From assembly GCF_003515685.1 (NCBI RefSeq), contig NZ_QWEG01000014.1:1-64000 (forward strand): a DNA stretch of 64,000 nt, given 5' to 3'. The position numbers and the translations under genes were made by a program. The notes beneath the pieces were generated by a model, which worked only from the letters and a program-made list of their open reading frames with translations, ran no database searches and was not told where the DNA came from. This document shows, in pieces, positions 27,813 through 36,914 of this stretch. This DNA is from Neobacillus notoginsengisoli (lineage in GTDB: Bacteria; Bacillota; Bacilli; Bacillales; Cytobacillaceae). Every line of letters begins with the position of its first letter. Positions within the stretch are counted from its first letter, which is position 1.

Positions 27813-28532
27813 TTATAATAGTCCTAAAAACTCTTTCGTTCTCTCTTGTTTTGGATTCTCAAAAATATCATTCGGGGAACCTTGCTCGATGATACGTCCT
27901 TCGTCCATGAAGATGACACGATCGGCTACTTCCCTCGCAAATCCCATTTCGTGCGTGACTACAACCATTGTCATCCCTTCTTTAGCTAATTGCTTCATAA
28001 CGCCAAGTACTTCACCAACCAATTCGGGATCGAGAGCGGATGTAGGTTCATCAAATAGCATAAGTTTAGGTTCCATGGCTAGAGCTCTAGCAATAGCGAC
28101 CCGCTGTTTTTGCCCGCCGGACAACCGGTTTGGGTACTCCTCAGCCTTTTCCGCCAATCCGACTTTTTTCAGCAGTTGCATGCCTTTTTGCAATGCTTGA
28201 TCTTTGGTCATTTTTTTTAACAATACAGGTGCCTCTATGATGTTTCCCATTACAGTCATATGCGGAAACAGGTTAAATTGCTGAAAAACCATTCCGATGT
28301 CCTGGCGAAGCTTGTTCAACGATCCCTCTTTTGTTCCCACTGCTTGTCCATTGATGGAAATCGTGCCGCTGCCAGCGGCCTCCAAGAAATTCAGGCAGCG
28401 GAGAAACGTGCTTTTCCCCGAACCACTTGGCCCAATGATGACAACAACTTCACCCTCGGCAAGTTCCAGATCTATCCCTTTCAACACTTCCAATTGGTTA
28501 AATGTTTTAAACAAACTTTGGCAAGAAATCAT
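27813..28532 (-). CDS. Amino-acid ABC transporter ATP-binding protein
   Basis: A 239-aa polar amino-acid-type ATPase. Walker A is [12 protein letters not shown] near residue 34, the signature is [13 protein letters not shown] near 137, Walker B is [14 protein letters not shown] near 158, and the switch His is in [10 protein letters not shown]. Energises import with the downstream-listed permease and binding protein. It overlaps the permease gene by 4 bp (ATGA-type coupling). Confidence 0.94.
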   Translation of the reverse strand: MISCQSLFKTFNQLEVLKGIDLELAEGEVVVIIGPSGSGKSTFLRCLNFLEAAGSGTISINGQAVGTKEGSLNKLRQDIGMVFQQFNLFPHMTVMGNIIEAPVLLKKMTKDQALQKGMQLLKKVGLAEKAEEYPNRLSGGQKQRVAIARALAMEPKLMLFDEPTSALDPELVGEVLGVMKQLAKEGMTMVVVTHEMGFAREVADRVIFMDEGRIIEQGSPNDIFENPKQERTKEFLGLL

Positions 28533-29191
28533 TCATAAGCACCCACTTTATACTCGAGTTTTTTGACGAGGTATGACATTGCAGTTGTTAGTAGAAGATA
28601 GATGATGCCGACCATAAAAAATATTTCCATATAGCGGTACGTACTGCTAATGATTTGCTGCCCCGTCCGGAGCAAATCATATAAAGCAATCGTTGATACA
28701 AGGGACGATTCCTTTATCAAGGCTATGAATTCATTTCCTAGAGGGGGCAGCATCCGCCTGAAGGCCTGAGGGATAATGATGCGTCTCATCGCCTGGCCGG
28801 AGCTTAAGCCGAGAGATCTTGCCGCCTCCGTCTGGCCTTTATCAATTGATTGGATCGCCCCCCTGGCAATCTCCGCTATATAGGCGCCTGCATTAATCGA
28901 CAGCGCGATGCATGCAGAGACGAATGGAGGCATGGTAAGGGACGGGAACACTGATGGGATGGCAAAGTGTATGACAAACAATTGCAGAAGCAAAGGAGTT
29001 CCCCTAACAACCCAAATATAAAATCGGCTGATCTGGCGAAAAAAGGAGTACCTGGAAACACGGCCGAGGCCCACCAAAAGCCCTAAAAGACTGCCAAAAA
29101 TAACACTTATGAAAGCGATTTGGACAGTAACCCAAGCACCTTGCAATAGATAGGGTAAATAGGTTAACGAAAAGGATATAAACTCGCTCAC
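28529..29191 (-). CDS. Amino-acid ABC transporter permease
   Basis: A 220-aa integral membrane protein of the HisM/GlnP type with about five transmembrane segments and the EAA loop ([22 protein letters not shown]). GTG start, with AAGGAGAG upstream. Probably forms a homodimeric pore. Confidence 0.93.
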   Translation of the reverse strand: MSEFISFSLTYLPYLLQGAWVTVQIAFISVIFGSLLGLLVGLGRVSRYSFFRQISRFYIWVVRGTPLLLQLFVIHFAIPSVFPSLTMPPFVSACIALSINAGAYIAEIARGAIQSIDKGQTEAARSLGLSSGQAMRRIIIPQAFRRMLPPLGNEFIALIKESSLVSTIALYDLLRTGQQIISSTYRYMEIFFMVGIIYLLLTTAMSYLVKKLEYKVGAYE

Positions 29192-29249
29192 TTTTTTCTC
29201 TCCTTAAAATAAAAAGGGATAAAGCCGGTAACCCGGTTTTACGTTTTTA

Positions 29250-30077
29250 TTAGTTTTTTGTAATGTCCGCCTTAAACCATTTCTGGCTGATTTCACTTAA
29301 TGTGCCATTGTCTTTAAGGGTCTGGACGGCTTTTTCCAACTCTTCACGAAGCTCAACGTCATCTTTTCGGACCGCGATTCCCATAGGTTGTATTTGGAAG
29401 GATTCTCCGACCACTTCGAATACTCCAGGTTTTGTTGTCATATAATAGCGGCCTACCATTTCACCGATAACAGCGGCATCCAACCTGCCCAGTGCCATGT
29501 CATTGAACACATCGGTATTGGTATTATATTTTTTCACTTCTTTGATATCCTCAATTGAATCTGCCGCGGCTTCCCCGGTAGATCCCAATTGAACTCCTAC
29601 GACTTTTCCTTTAAGGTCTTCCACTGATCTGATGCCGAGTGGATTTCCTGCCTTTACAGCTACAATCTGCCCCGCACCAAAGTATTCAACAAAATCAACT
29701 TGTTTCTTCCTTTCGTCCGTCACACTCATAGAGGAAAGGATGATATCAAAACGCTTTGCACCCAGCCCTGGAAGGATGCCATCCCAAGCTGATGGGACAT
29801 ACTTTACTTCAACTCCAAGTTCTTTTCCGATGGCCTTCGCAAAATCAATGTCATATCCAACTAGCTCATTTTTGTCGTTACGGTATTCCATTGGAGGGAA
29901 CGTATCGTCCAAGCCGATGATTATTTCGCCTTTTTCTCTTATTGCGGCCAAGGTATTACCACCAGAGACCCTGCTGTCATTTTCTGTCTGGGAGATTGGT
30001 AATTCGGGTTGCGCACCACAAGCTATAACGAGTAAAGCAAGTGTAAAAGTGAATAAAGATAGAATGAACTTTTTCAT
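29250..30077 (-). CDS. Amino-acid ABC transporter substrate-binding lipoprotein
   Basis: A 275-aa solute-binding protein of family 3. The signal peptide ends in the lipobox LLVIAC (Cys near residue 20), so it is lipid-anchored outside the membrane. The domain has the family features IIGLDDTFPPMEYR, VGYDIDFAKAIGKELG, DIILSSMSVTDERKKQVDF and GVQLGSTGE. It is first in the minus-strand operon binding protein - permease - ATPase - amidohydrolase. The ligand is likely a polar or modified amino acid, possibly an acylated one given the amidohydrolase. Confidence 0.92.
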   Translation of the reverse strand: MKKFILSLFTFTLALLVIACGAQPELPISQTENDSRVSGGNTLAAIREKGEIIIGLDDTFPPMEYRNDKNELVGYDIDFAKAIGKELGVEVKYVPSAWDGILPGLGAKRFDIILSSMSVTDERKKQVDFVEYFGAGQIVAVKAGNPLGIRSVEDLKGKVVGVQLGSTGEAAADSIEDIKEVKKYNTNTDVFNDMALGRLDAAVIGEMVGRYYMTTKPGVFEVVGESFQIQPMGIAVRKDDVELREELEKAVQTLKDNGTLSEISQKWFKADITKN

Positions 30078-30093
30078 GGTGTTTCCTCCTATT

Positions 30094-30133
30094 AATCCTT
30101 TATTGCTTTATCTGTTTATCAGAGTAAAGGATT
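30094..30133 (-). promoter_or_regulatory. Inverted repeat upstream of the ABC operon
   Basis: AATCCTTTA and TAAAGGATT, 9-bp perfect arms separated by 22 bp, lie just before the ribosome site of the binding-protein gene. It could be an operator or a leader hairpin. No known regulator is recognised. Confidence 0.4.
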
Positions 30134-30354
30134 TTAGATACTATATTATAAAAATAAGCGGAGGTTTTCAAGAAATTTCTTTAGATTAATCAAATTTTAA
30201 TTTGGAAATCTACCAATTTCATTACGAATCATAAAAAAAGATGATCTATCCCAGGTTGTTGCTTAGTACTTTTTGCCAAAAACGAATTTGAAATTTGTCC
30301 ACTTTAGCCAATGATTAAATGTAGTTTAAGGGATAAGATAAAGACACAAGTTTA

Positions 30355-30372
30355 TTGTGAAGTGTTTCACAA
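30355..30372. promoter_or_regulatory. Rex- or Fnr-type operator 1
   Basis: TTGTGAAGTGTTTCACAA matches both the Rex consensus TTGTGAA-N4-TTCACAA and the Bacillus Fnr consensus TGTGA-N6-TCACA. Its centre is 83 bp upstream of site 2. Confidence 0.8.
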
Positions 30373-30437
30373 AGTTATTTATGAGCCAATTTCAGCATGA
30401 AACAAACCAATGGAGTTGGTTATTATTTTAAAAGTAA

Positions 30438-30455
30438 TTGTGAAATACTTCACAA
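30438..30455. promoter_or_regulatory. Rex- or Fnr-type operator 2
   Basis: TTGTGAAATACTTCACAA is a perfect palindrome arm pair. A -10-like TATAAA at 30474-30479 would place the site centre about 40 bp upstream of transcription start, the position used by Fnr as activator. Rex would repress from the same site. Confidence 0.82.
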
Positions 30456-30502
30456 GCGAAACCAGTCAGTATTTATAAAAAAGAAGAAGAGGTGTTTTCA
30501 AA

Positions 30503-31486
30503 ATGGCGAAAGTTTTAGTAGCAGGGGAAATTCCACAAAAAGGTTTAAAAATTTTAACTGAAAAACACGAGGTTGAAGTCTTTCAAGGAGAGAAATTGAT
30601 TTCAGAAGCAGAATTAAAGGAGCGCATGAAAGATAAAGACGCCCTGTTAAGTTTACTTTCCACACCCGTTACGAAAGACGTGATTGATCAAGCGCCGAAT
30701 CTGAAAATCATTGCGAACTATGGAGCGGGATTTAATAATATTGACTTTGAATATGCAGCGTCAAAAGGGATTCCTACTACTAATACGCCATTTGCTTCTA
30801 CGGCGGCAACAGCCGACTTAACGATTGCCCTCTTATTAGCTTCAGCAAGGAGAGTCGCAGAAGGGGATGAAGTCTGCCGGACCATCGGGTTCAATGGCTG
30901 GGCTCCACTTTATTTTCTTGGCCGGGAAGTCACCGGTAAAACAATTGGGATTGTCGGTTTTGGACAAATCGGCCAGGCAGTCGCGAAAAGGGCGGCGGCT
31001 TTTGATATGAAAGTTCTTTACAGCAACCTCCATCGAGTAGATGCTGAGGTGGAAGAAGCAGTAGGTGCAACCTATGTTTCCTTCGATGAGTTATTGGCTC
31101 AATCTGATTTCATCACCATCAATTGCTCGTACAATCCAAGCATGAAACACATGTTTAGTACCCAACAATTTGAAAAGATGAAATCAACAGCCTACCTAAT
31201 CAACTGCGCTCGCGGGCCAATTGTTGAAGAAGCAGCCCTCATTAAGGCATTGGAAGAGAAAGTGATTGAAGGAGCTGCCCTGGACGTCTTTGAGTTCGAG
31301 CCTGAGATTGGCGAGGGGTTAAAGAGATTGAAAAATGTTGTGTTAACACCACACATCGGAAATGCTACTTTTGAAGCTCGTGATGATATGGCCGTCATGG
31401 CCGCAAACAATATCGTAAAGGTGTTGAACAATGAAGACCCATGTTATGTGGTAAATGGTGTGGAAAAGGAACCCGTTCTTCCTTAA
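30503..31486 (+). CDS. D-2-hydroxyacid dehydrogenase (glyoxylate/hydroxypyruvate reductase type)
   Basis: A 327-aa NAD(P)H-dependent dehydrogenase. Nucleotide-binding GFGQIG lies near residue 154. Catalytic residues are Arg in NCARGPIV (near 235), Glu in FEFEPE (near 264) and His in LTPHIGNAT (near 283). The family reduces glyoxylate, hydroxypyruvate or another 2-ketoacid. Two Rex/Fnr-like sites upstream imply induction at high NADH or low oxygen. That would fit disposal of reducing power on glyoxylate next to the purine-catabolic block. The precise substrate is an inference. Confidence 0.88.
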   Translation: MAKVLVAGEIPQKGLKILTEKHEVEVFQGEKLISEAELKERMKDKDALLSLLSTPVTKDVIDQAPNLKIIANYGAGFNNIDFEYAASKGIPTTNTPFASTAATADLTIALLLASARRVAEGDEVCRTIGFNGWAPLYFLGREVTGKTIGIVGFGQIGQAVAKRAAAFDMKVLYSNLHRVDAEVEEAVGATYVSFDELLAQSDFITINCSYNPSMKHMFSTQQFEKMKSTAYLINCARGPIVEEAALIKALEEKVIEGAALDVFEFEPEIGEGLKRLKNVVLTPHIGNATFEARDDMAVMAANNIVKVLNNEDPCYVVNGVEKEPVLP

Positions 31487-31559
31487 CAAAATGATTTTAC
31501 TCAAAGTTGTTTAGTTGTTTTTCATTAAATATATAGGTTGAGCTTAAAAGTATAACGTA

Positions 31560-31690
31560 GTTGATTGGAGTGGAAGGTGTGAAGACTCCGGCGGATGTAG
31601 CGGCAAGTTGGAGACCCCACAGGCGCTCAGGCGCCGAGGAGGCTCCAGTGACGTCCCGCGGAAAGCGAAGCACCTGGAGCTCCAATCAAC
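31560..31690. repeat. 131-bp palindromic intergenic element (copy A)
   Basis: Perfect 11-bp terminal inverted repeats GTTGATTGGAG/CTCCAATCAAC enclose a conserved core (GACTCCGGCGG, GAGACCCCACAGGCGC, GGCGCCGAGGAGGCTC, GCGGAAAGCGAAG). A diverged copy occurs at 54839. This matches an interspersed repeat common in Bacillus intergenic regions. It codes for nothing and can form a long hairpin between the dehydrogenase and cupin genes. Confidence 0.82.
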
Positions 31691-31727
31691 GACTATGTTC
31701 AAAGATTGTTGAAAGGAGAAATCCAAA

Positions 31728-32105
31728 ATGACAACAACATTGGAAGCAACTAAGAAAAGATTTTTCAAGATTGAGGAACTTGCGCAATTTGACAAAAGAC
31801 AAGGGAAAAAGACCATTTTCTATGAAACAGAAAAGACGGCTGGTGCAGTTTGGTGTTTAGAACCGGGACAGGAAATTTTTAAACACGCCCATACAACATC
31901 AGATGACCTTTGGATTTGTATCGAGGGAACCGGGACATTCTATCCGGGAAATGGGGAAAAGGTTGAGATTACGCAAGGGGATCTGATTATTTCCTATCCT
32001 GGCCAGCAGCATGGCATGCGAAACACAGGAAATGAGCGCTTTATATGCGTAGGCGTTGCCGGCCCAATCCCGATGGACTTAGTTTTGCCTGAAGACAATC
32101 AATAA
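31728..32105 (+). CDS. Single-domain cupin protein
   Basis: A 125-aa small cupin with the two motifs GQEIFKHAHTTSDDLWICIEG (near residues 45-65) and PGQQHGMRNTGNE (near 90-103). Histidines in each can bind a metal. Such proteins act as small isomerases, dioxygenases or ligand sensors. No specific family is recognised. It has AAAGGAG upstream and lies between the dehydrogenase and the FNT channel, all on the plus strand, with terminator-like hairpin after it. Confidence 0.8.
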   Translation: MTTTLEATKKRFFKIEELAQFDKRQGKKTIFYETEKTAGAVWCLEPGQEIFKHAHTTSDDLWICIEGTGTFYPGNGEKVEITQGDLIISYPGQQHGMRNTGNERFICVGVAGPIPMDLVLPEDNQ

Positions 32106-32115
32106 ACCATTCTTT

Positions 32116-32167
32116 AAAATGCTGATTCGCTAAAGGACGCTAATACCCTTGGAGAATCAGCATTTTA
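32116..32167 (+). terminator. Hairpin after the cupin gene
   Basis: AAAATGCTGATTC and GAATCAGCATTTT form a 13-bp stem with a 25-nt loop, ending in T residues. Confidence 0.6.
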
Positions 32168-32191
32168 TTAAAAGTAAAAGGAGCCTTCCCG

Positions 32192-33034
32192 ATGAACCAT
32201 CAGCCAATCGACCAAGTGATTTCGCTTGCCTTAAAAAAGAAAAAGCTGTTAAATGATTCTCCTCTTAGATATTTAATTAGGGCCGCCTTATCGGGCTTTT
32301 ATGTTGGAATTGGTCTGGTGATCTCATTTCGCTTAGGTGAAGGATTTTTTGATATCCAATCACCTGTCACAGCCCTCATGTCATCCATTTTCTTTGGGAT
32401 TGCTCTTGTATTAATCATTTACGGTGGGTCTGAACTTTTTACTGGCAATACGATGTATTTTACAATGAGTACATTGAAAAAAGAAACGACCGTAAAGGAT
32501 ACCCTTCAAAACTGGGCCGCCTGTTATGGAGGAAATTTCATTGGCGCGGTGACGTTTTCTATCATTGTCATGACTTCCGGCTTGTTTTCCAATCCGGAAA
32601 ACAGCCAGCTTTTAATGTCCCTGGCAGCCCATAAAATGGAGCCGGATACTGTGGAATTGTTTTTCCGTGGGGTGTTATGTAATCTTGTCGTCTGTTTGGC
32701 TGTTTGGATTCCAATGCATATAAAAGGAGACGGGGCAAAAATATTCGTGATGATGTTTTTAGTGTTTGGTTTTGTTGCGGCCGGATTTGAACACAGTGTG
32801 GCAAATATGGTGACATTTTCACTTGCATTACTCGTCCCGCATCCTGAGTCTGTTTCACTTGCGGGGGCTTTGCACAATCTTATTCCTGTTACTTTGGGGA
32901 ATATCGTTGGTGGAGGTTTCTTTCTTGGCGGAGTATATTTTTATTTAACATCTTCTAACCGAAAGCAGCCGCTTGAGTTAAAAATGAATGAAAGAAAAAC
33001 AGTGAGCACAAGTGTTTTTCAAAAGGAAGCTTAG
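32192..33034 (+). CDS. Formate/nitrite transporter family channel
   Basis: A 280-aa FNT-family pentameric channel with six transmembrane segments. Family signatures are GGSELFTGNT (near residue 77), NWAACYGGNFIGA (near 108) and FEHSVANM (near 204) followed by a late GNIVGGG. FNT proteins pass formate, nitrite, hydrosulfide or other small monoacids. Beside a glyoxylate-type dehydrogenase and allantoin genes, a small C1/C2 acid is plausible. AAAAGGAG lies ahead of the ATG. Confidence 0.9.
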   Translation: MNHQPIDQVISLALKKKKLLNDSPLRYLIRAALSGFYVGIGLVISFRLGEGFFDIQSPVTALMSSIFFGIALVLIIYGGSELFTGNTMYFTMSTLKKETTVKDTLQNWAACYGGNFIGAVTFSIIVMTSGLFSNPENSQLLMSLAAHKMEPDTVELFFRGVLCNLVVCLAVWIPMHIKGDGAKIFVMMFLVFGFVAAGFEHSVANMVTFSLALLVPHPESVSLAGALHNLIPVTLGNIVGGGFFLGGVYFYLTSSNRKQPLELKMNERKTVSTSVFQKEA

Positions 33035-33054
33035 GATCAGTGTAGAGCGATTAT

Positions 33055-33100
33055 CACCAAGAAGAGGATAGACCGTGTATGGTCTATCCTCTTCTTGGTG
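33055..33100. terminator. Bidirectional hairpin between convergent genes
   Basis: A perfect 20-bp inverted repeat (CACCAAGAAGAGGATAGACC and its complement) with loop GTGTAT separates the FNT gene from the opposing aminotransferase gene. There is no U-run, so termination strength is uncertain. Confidence 0.7.
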
Positions 33101-33141
33101 TGCGCCCGGAATGGGAGCAGTCTATAGGCGAAGGCGCCTTC

Positions 33142-34311
33142 TTAAACAAGGAAACCGGAAACGATTTCTTTGAAGCGTGCTGTTGCTTTTGCAGGCTCGA
33201 CGGCAATACCAAGCTCAATCATTGTTTCACCAATGAGTTTAATGGCTTTTTCGAGCATTTGTTCTGTCGTATTCCCCATATGGCCGATCCGGAATGCTTT
33301 CCCTGCCAGATGAGCGAGGGCGCCGGCGACGATGAGCCCTTTTTTTGCGAGGGCGGCGCGGAAAGCTAGGTCGTCCATTCCTTCACGATAAACGATACAG
33401 CTGAGTGTAGCGGCAGCCGCCTCTTCTTCCGCCAATGCTTTCAATCCATAGACAGACAGCGCGGCTCTGACGGCTTTCCCGAATGCCTGGTGACGCCTGA
33501 AACGCCTTTCCAGACCTTCCTCTAACACGATCCTCATACCCTCATCATACGCGTAAATAAGATTCACTGGGGGTGTGGCGAAATATTTAGAAGGGTCGTT
33601 CATAATCGGAATCCAGCGATGGATATCACAATAATAAGCAGGAACGTTCCCAAGTTCGTTTCTTGCAGCGAGCGCGGTCTGGTTAAAGGCGACAATGGCA
33701 AGTCCTGGAGGGACGCCGATCGCTTTTTGTGATCCTGTTAACACAATATCAATTCTAGCGCCTGATGTGCCATATGGCTTGCTCATATCTTCTTCCATTG
33801 CGGCAGTCGCACAAACACCGTCCAGAATGACAAGTGCACCGTGCTCTTTTATGATTGGCACCAATACGTCCAAATTAGCGGCAACTCCTGTTGAAGTATC
33901 GGCATGGGTGAGGGTGACGGCTTTATATGTATCACTGGCCAGTTTTGCCTGAACAGCTTCAGGAGAAACCTGTTTTCCCCACTCGGATTGAAGGACGTCG
34001 ACTTCAATGCCAAACGCCTTTCCTAATTGAATGAAGCGATCCCCGAAGTAGCCTTGGCTAATGACTAATATCTTCTCCCCCGGGGCAACGGTATTCACGA
34101 GTGCGATTTCCATTGCCAATGTTCCGGATCCGGAAATGACGAACACTTCACCGTCCGTTTTTAACATCGCCTTAGTTTTTTCAATGGCATCCCGAAAAAT
34201 GGCCACAAATCTAGCATCAGTGTGACTCCGGGTTTCCTGTGCGAGTGCATCATAAATAGAATCGATAACTGGCGTTGGTCCCGGTATGAGCAGCATTTCT
34301 TTGTTAGGCAA
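33142..34311 (-). CDS. pucG: PucG-like ureidoglycine-glyoxylate aminotransferase
   Basis: A 389-aa class V PLP aminotransferase. The PLP lysine lies in LTGSQKAIGVPPG near residue 199. The N-terminus LLIPGPTPV and SGSGTLAMEIAL are typical of the alanine-glyoxylate/PucG group. PucG transfers the amino group of (S)-ureidoglycine to glyoxylate, giving oxalurate and glycine. The location next to all genes for ureidoglycine metabolism supports PucG over a general alanine-glyoxylate enzyme. Start is TTG with GGAGGTGG upstream. The upstream gap holds repeat array 2. Confidence 0.8.
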   Translation of the reverse strand: MPNKEMLLIPGPTPVIDSIYDALAQETRSHTDARFVAIFRDAIEKTKAMLKTDGEVFVISGSGTLAMEIALVNTVAPGEKILVISQGYFGDRFIQLGKAFGIEVDVLQSEWGKQVSPEAVQAKLASDTYKAVTLTHADTSTGVAANLDVLVPIIKEHGALVILDGVCATAAMEEDMSKPYGTSGARIDIVLTGSQKAIGVPPGLAIVAFNQTALAARNELGNVPAYYCDIHRWIPIMNDPSKYFATPPVNLIYAYDEGMRIVLEEGLERRFRRHQAFGKAVRAALSVYGLKALAEEEAAAATLSCIVYREGMDDLAFRAALAKKGLIVAGALAHLAGKAFRIGHMGNTTEQMLEKAIKLIGETMIELGIAVEPAKATARFKEIVSGFLV

Positions 34312-34473
34312 CTTTCTCCACCTCCATGAAATATAAACAACCCAAGCTTACACTATCTATAGTACCTCAATTCTTATCTCTATTTTGCCATATATTTTAA
34401 AAATCTATTACTTTTTTGATAGATTGATTGTCTTTTGCAAAAAATTCAAGGTAGAGCCACCGCGTAATCGGAG

Positions 34474-34898
34474 ACTTGCCCCGGCTTGCGCGCCAATCCG
34501 CCTGCTATTCAACATACATTGGCACGAATCACTGGCTTGCGCGCCAATCCGCCTGCTATTCAACATACATTGGCACGAATCACTGGCTTGCGCGCCAATC
34601 CGCCTGCTATTCGACCATACTTTGGCACGAATCACTGGCTTGTGCGCCATTCCGCCTGCTATTCGACCATACTTTGGCACGAATCACTGGCTTGTGCGCC
34701 ATTCCCCTTGCTAAACAACCATACTTTGGCACGAATCACTGGCTTGTGCGCCATTCCGCCTGCTATTCAACATACTTTGGCACGAATCACTGGCTTGTGC
34801 GCCATTCTCCCTGCAATTCAACAATACTATGGCGCGAATCTCCGCCTTGCTCGCCATTCCCCTTGCTAAACAACCATACTTTGGCACGAATCCCCACA
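34474..34898. repeat. 51-bp tandem repeat array 2 (about 8 units)
   Basis: Units of about 51 bp containing TTGGCACGAATCACTGGCTTG, then CGCGCCAATCCGCCTGCTAT or TGTGCGCCATTCC, joined by CAACATAC or CAACCATAC spacers. Each unit can form a TTGGCACG...CGCGCCAA hairpin. Read on the minus strand, the core is almost the same as the unit of array 3 at 61 kb. It lies upstream of pucG and downstream of pucR. Long ORFs across it arise only because 51 is a multiple of 3. Confidence 0.9.
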
Positions 34899-34937
34899 TT
34901 TTTTTAGAACTTCAACCCCGGGCTTCTGCAATTTAAA

Positions 34938-36590
34938 TTAACCTATCGTTTTCGTGAAAATAGAGCGCATGAGCAAGGCCATTCTTAAATACAGGGAGTT
35001 TTGTGGCTCGTGAACAGCGTATCCAAGAATGTCTTCGCATTTAGCAATTCGGTATTTTACGGTATTCCGATGAATATACAGTTTTTTCGATGTTATCGTT
35101 ATTTCGCAGTTATTTTCCAAAAAAACAATTAATGTGTGGATTAAGTCCTCTTCTTCCCTTGTTTTGGGATAAGCGAGGGATCTTAATGTATTTTCATAAA
35201 AGATCTTTAAGTTATCTTTCGGAATTAAGTGTATGAGCTCCATTAATTGTTTGATTTCATAAAGGTTTATAAATTTCTTTGTATACAACTCTTGTCCTTT
35301 TTTCCATGCTTCGACTGCTTCAGAGTAGCTGATTGGAATATAAGTTACATCATTTACAAAGTTCCCTACCCCGAAAGAAAGGGATATTTTTAAAGTGGTA
35401 TACATCTCATCTTGAAATTGTACAAGCTTATCCTTTAAGGAACTTAATTCCTGGTCATTCGTTGATTGAATAATGCTGACAAAGTATTCATCTTTTATAA
35501 AAAGAAGACTATCCTCATTTATTTTTCCGAGTGATTTTTTAAATAAATCATATAATAAATCATATGGTCGATTCTCCGTAAATCTAATTTGGTTTAAGGC
35601 TGACTGTCTTTCCTCGTCAATTTTGAAAACAAAGCAAAGGTATTTGGGCTTATCCAAAAGTCCATGTGGTTTGCCCCGATAGATAATCTCTTCCTTTGAA
35701 GAGATATTCCCTTCGACAAGAGACCCGAAAAAGTTGTTTTCTTGTAACAAACTGCTTTCCCGGATTGCTTCGTTTTTTAACAAAGTAAAAGAGATAACAG
35801 TAGACGCCTGCTCAATGGCCAACTGGGAGGATGGGTATGGCAATTTTTCTGGATTAAAAATAATGAGCAAGCTTGGGTATGCATGCATTGTTTTAACTTG
35901 AAATAAACCGAGAGACATAGTAGAACTGCTGTCGTTTGGATTAGGGATCGTAATGATATCATGTTCAAGGTATTCCTCAATTTTCCACTTAAAAAATACC
36001 TCTACATATTCCTTTACATTTTTCATCGTTTCCTTACTGAAATGGTTAGAAGATGAAATGACTTCGCCAAACGGATTCAGCAGCAGAACAGGGTTTTTTA
36101 GAAAAAACCCTAAATTCTCAACGAGAGATTGGAGATTATAGCCCTTGATCATCATGTCGGTAAATTTCTTGTGAACATGGATCGCATAAAATAGTTCCTC
36201 AATTTTAGTATTCCAGATAAAACTCAACAGCTGGTGGGCGACAGAGCCTAATGTAAGAGACATTGGAATTTGAATAATAGGAAAATCCAATGAGTCGGCC
36301 AATTCGATGACCTCTTTAGGGATTTCATCGATAAATCTATTTAGTTTAATCGCCATCCCAGAACATGGATGATCATTCATTTCAGAAATTAACGTGCCAA
36401 GGTCCAGGGGATTATCTTTGTAAGCATAACCTGTTGTCAATAAAAGCGAGTTCTCAGCTAAAAAGTGGATCACATCCGGAGTTTCCGAAACCTCTATGGA
36501 CTCGACTATTCGGTTTAGTCCGGAATGCCCGGCAATGACTTTAGCATCTTTGAAAGCATCAACGATAAATAAATCTTCTACTTTTTTCAT
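34938..36590 (-). CDS. PucR-family purine-catabolism regulator (first)
   Basis: A 550-aa transcription regulator with an N-terminal PucR domain (VEDLFIVDAFKDAKVIAG onward), a GGDEF-like central part and a C-terminal HTH_30 (ITSKKLYIHRNTVKYRIAK near residue 510). B. subtilis PucR activates purine catabolism in response to allantoin-type inducers. I moved the start to ATG 36590, preceded by GAGGTGTGA. It is divergent from the permease gene allP, so the 320-bp region between them likely holds its operators. Confidence 0.87.
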   Translation of the reverse strand: MKKVEDLFIVDAFKDAKVIAGHSGLNRIVESIEVSETPDVIHFLAENSLLLTTGYAYKDNPLDLGTLISEMNDHPCSGMAIKLNRFIDEIPKEVIELADSLDFPIIQIPMSLTLGSVAHQLLSFIWNTKIEELFYAIHVHKKFTDMMIKGYNLQSLVENLGFFLKNPVLLLNPFGEVISSSNHFSKETMKNVKEYVEVFFKWKIEEYLEHDIITIPNPNDSSSTMSLGLFQVKTMHAYPSLLIIFNPEKLPYPSSQLAIEQASTVISFTLLKNEAIRESSLLQENNFFGSLVEGNISSKEEIIYRGKPHGLLDKPKYLCFVFKIDEERQSALNQIRFTENRPYDLLYDLFKKSLGKINEDSLLFIKDEYFVSIIQSTNDQELSSLKDKLVQFQDEMYTTLKISLSFGVGNFVNDVTYIPISYSEAVEAWKKGQELYTKKFINLYEIKQLMELIHLIPKDNLKIFYENTLRSLAYPKTREEEDLIHTLIVFLENNCEITITSKKLYIHRNTVKYRIAKCEDILGYAVHEPQNSLYLRMALLMRSIFTKTIG

Positions 36591-36830
36591 TTCACACCTC
36601 GGCATTATCAGTACATTATTGCTTTCGACATGTTCTCTCTATATTATTATACAGCAATAGTATCTGCCTTTTTGGCTGTTTTGTATATTATAGCTTAAAC
36701 TTTAGGATTTATTTATTCAAAAGGGACAATGACAATCTACCTGAATGCGATTACAATACAAAGTGAATTACGTTAAAAAAAGATTAAAAATTGTTGCGGT
36801 TAAATAAAAATCGCATAACACATTGAGGGA

Positions 36831-36864
36831 GAAGTGGTTTTTTAGAAAACTGTTAAACCGCTTC
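36831..36864 (+). promoter_or_regulatory. Inverted repeat upstream of allP
   Basis: GAAGTGGTTT and AAACCGCTTC pair with one G-T wobble over a 14-nt spacer, about 50 bp before allP. It may be an operator of the divergent PucR protein or a leader hairpin. It does not match the published B. subtilis PucR box. Confidence 0.4.
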
Positions 36865-36914
36865 CAATTTAATCTAATAATAAAAGGTAAAAACAACTCA
36901 GGGAGGGAAACCCT

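Noticed and set aside
31560-31690. Insertion sequence or small transposon with a gene
   Set aside because: The element has no coding capacity. It is a palindromic intergenic repeat.
34474-34898. CRISPR array interpretation of the 51-bp repeats
   Set aside because: Linkers are also repeated rather than unique, and no cas genes are near.
34385-34907. Overlapping long open frames across tandem array 2 on both strands
   Set aside because: They exist because the 51-bp period keeps frame. The repeated peptide has no start signals and no known fold.
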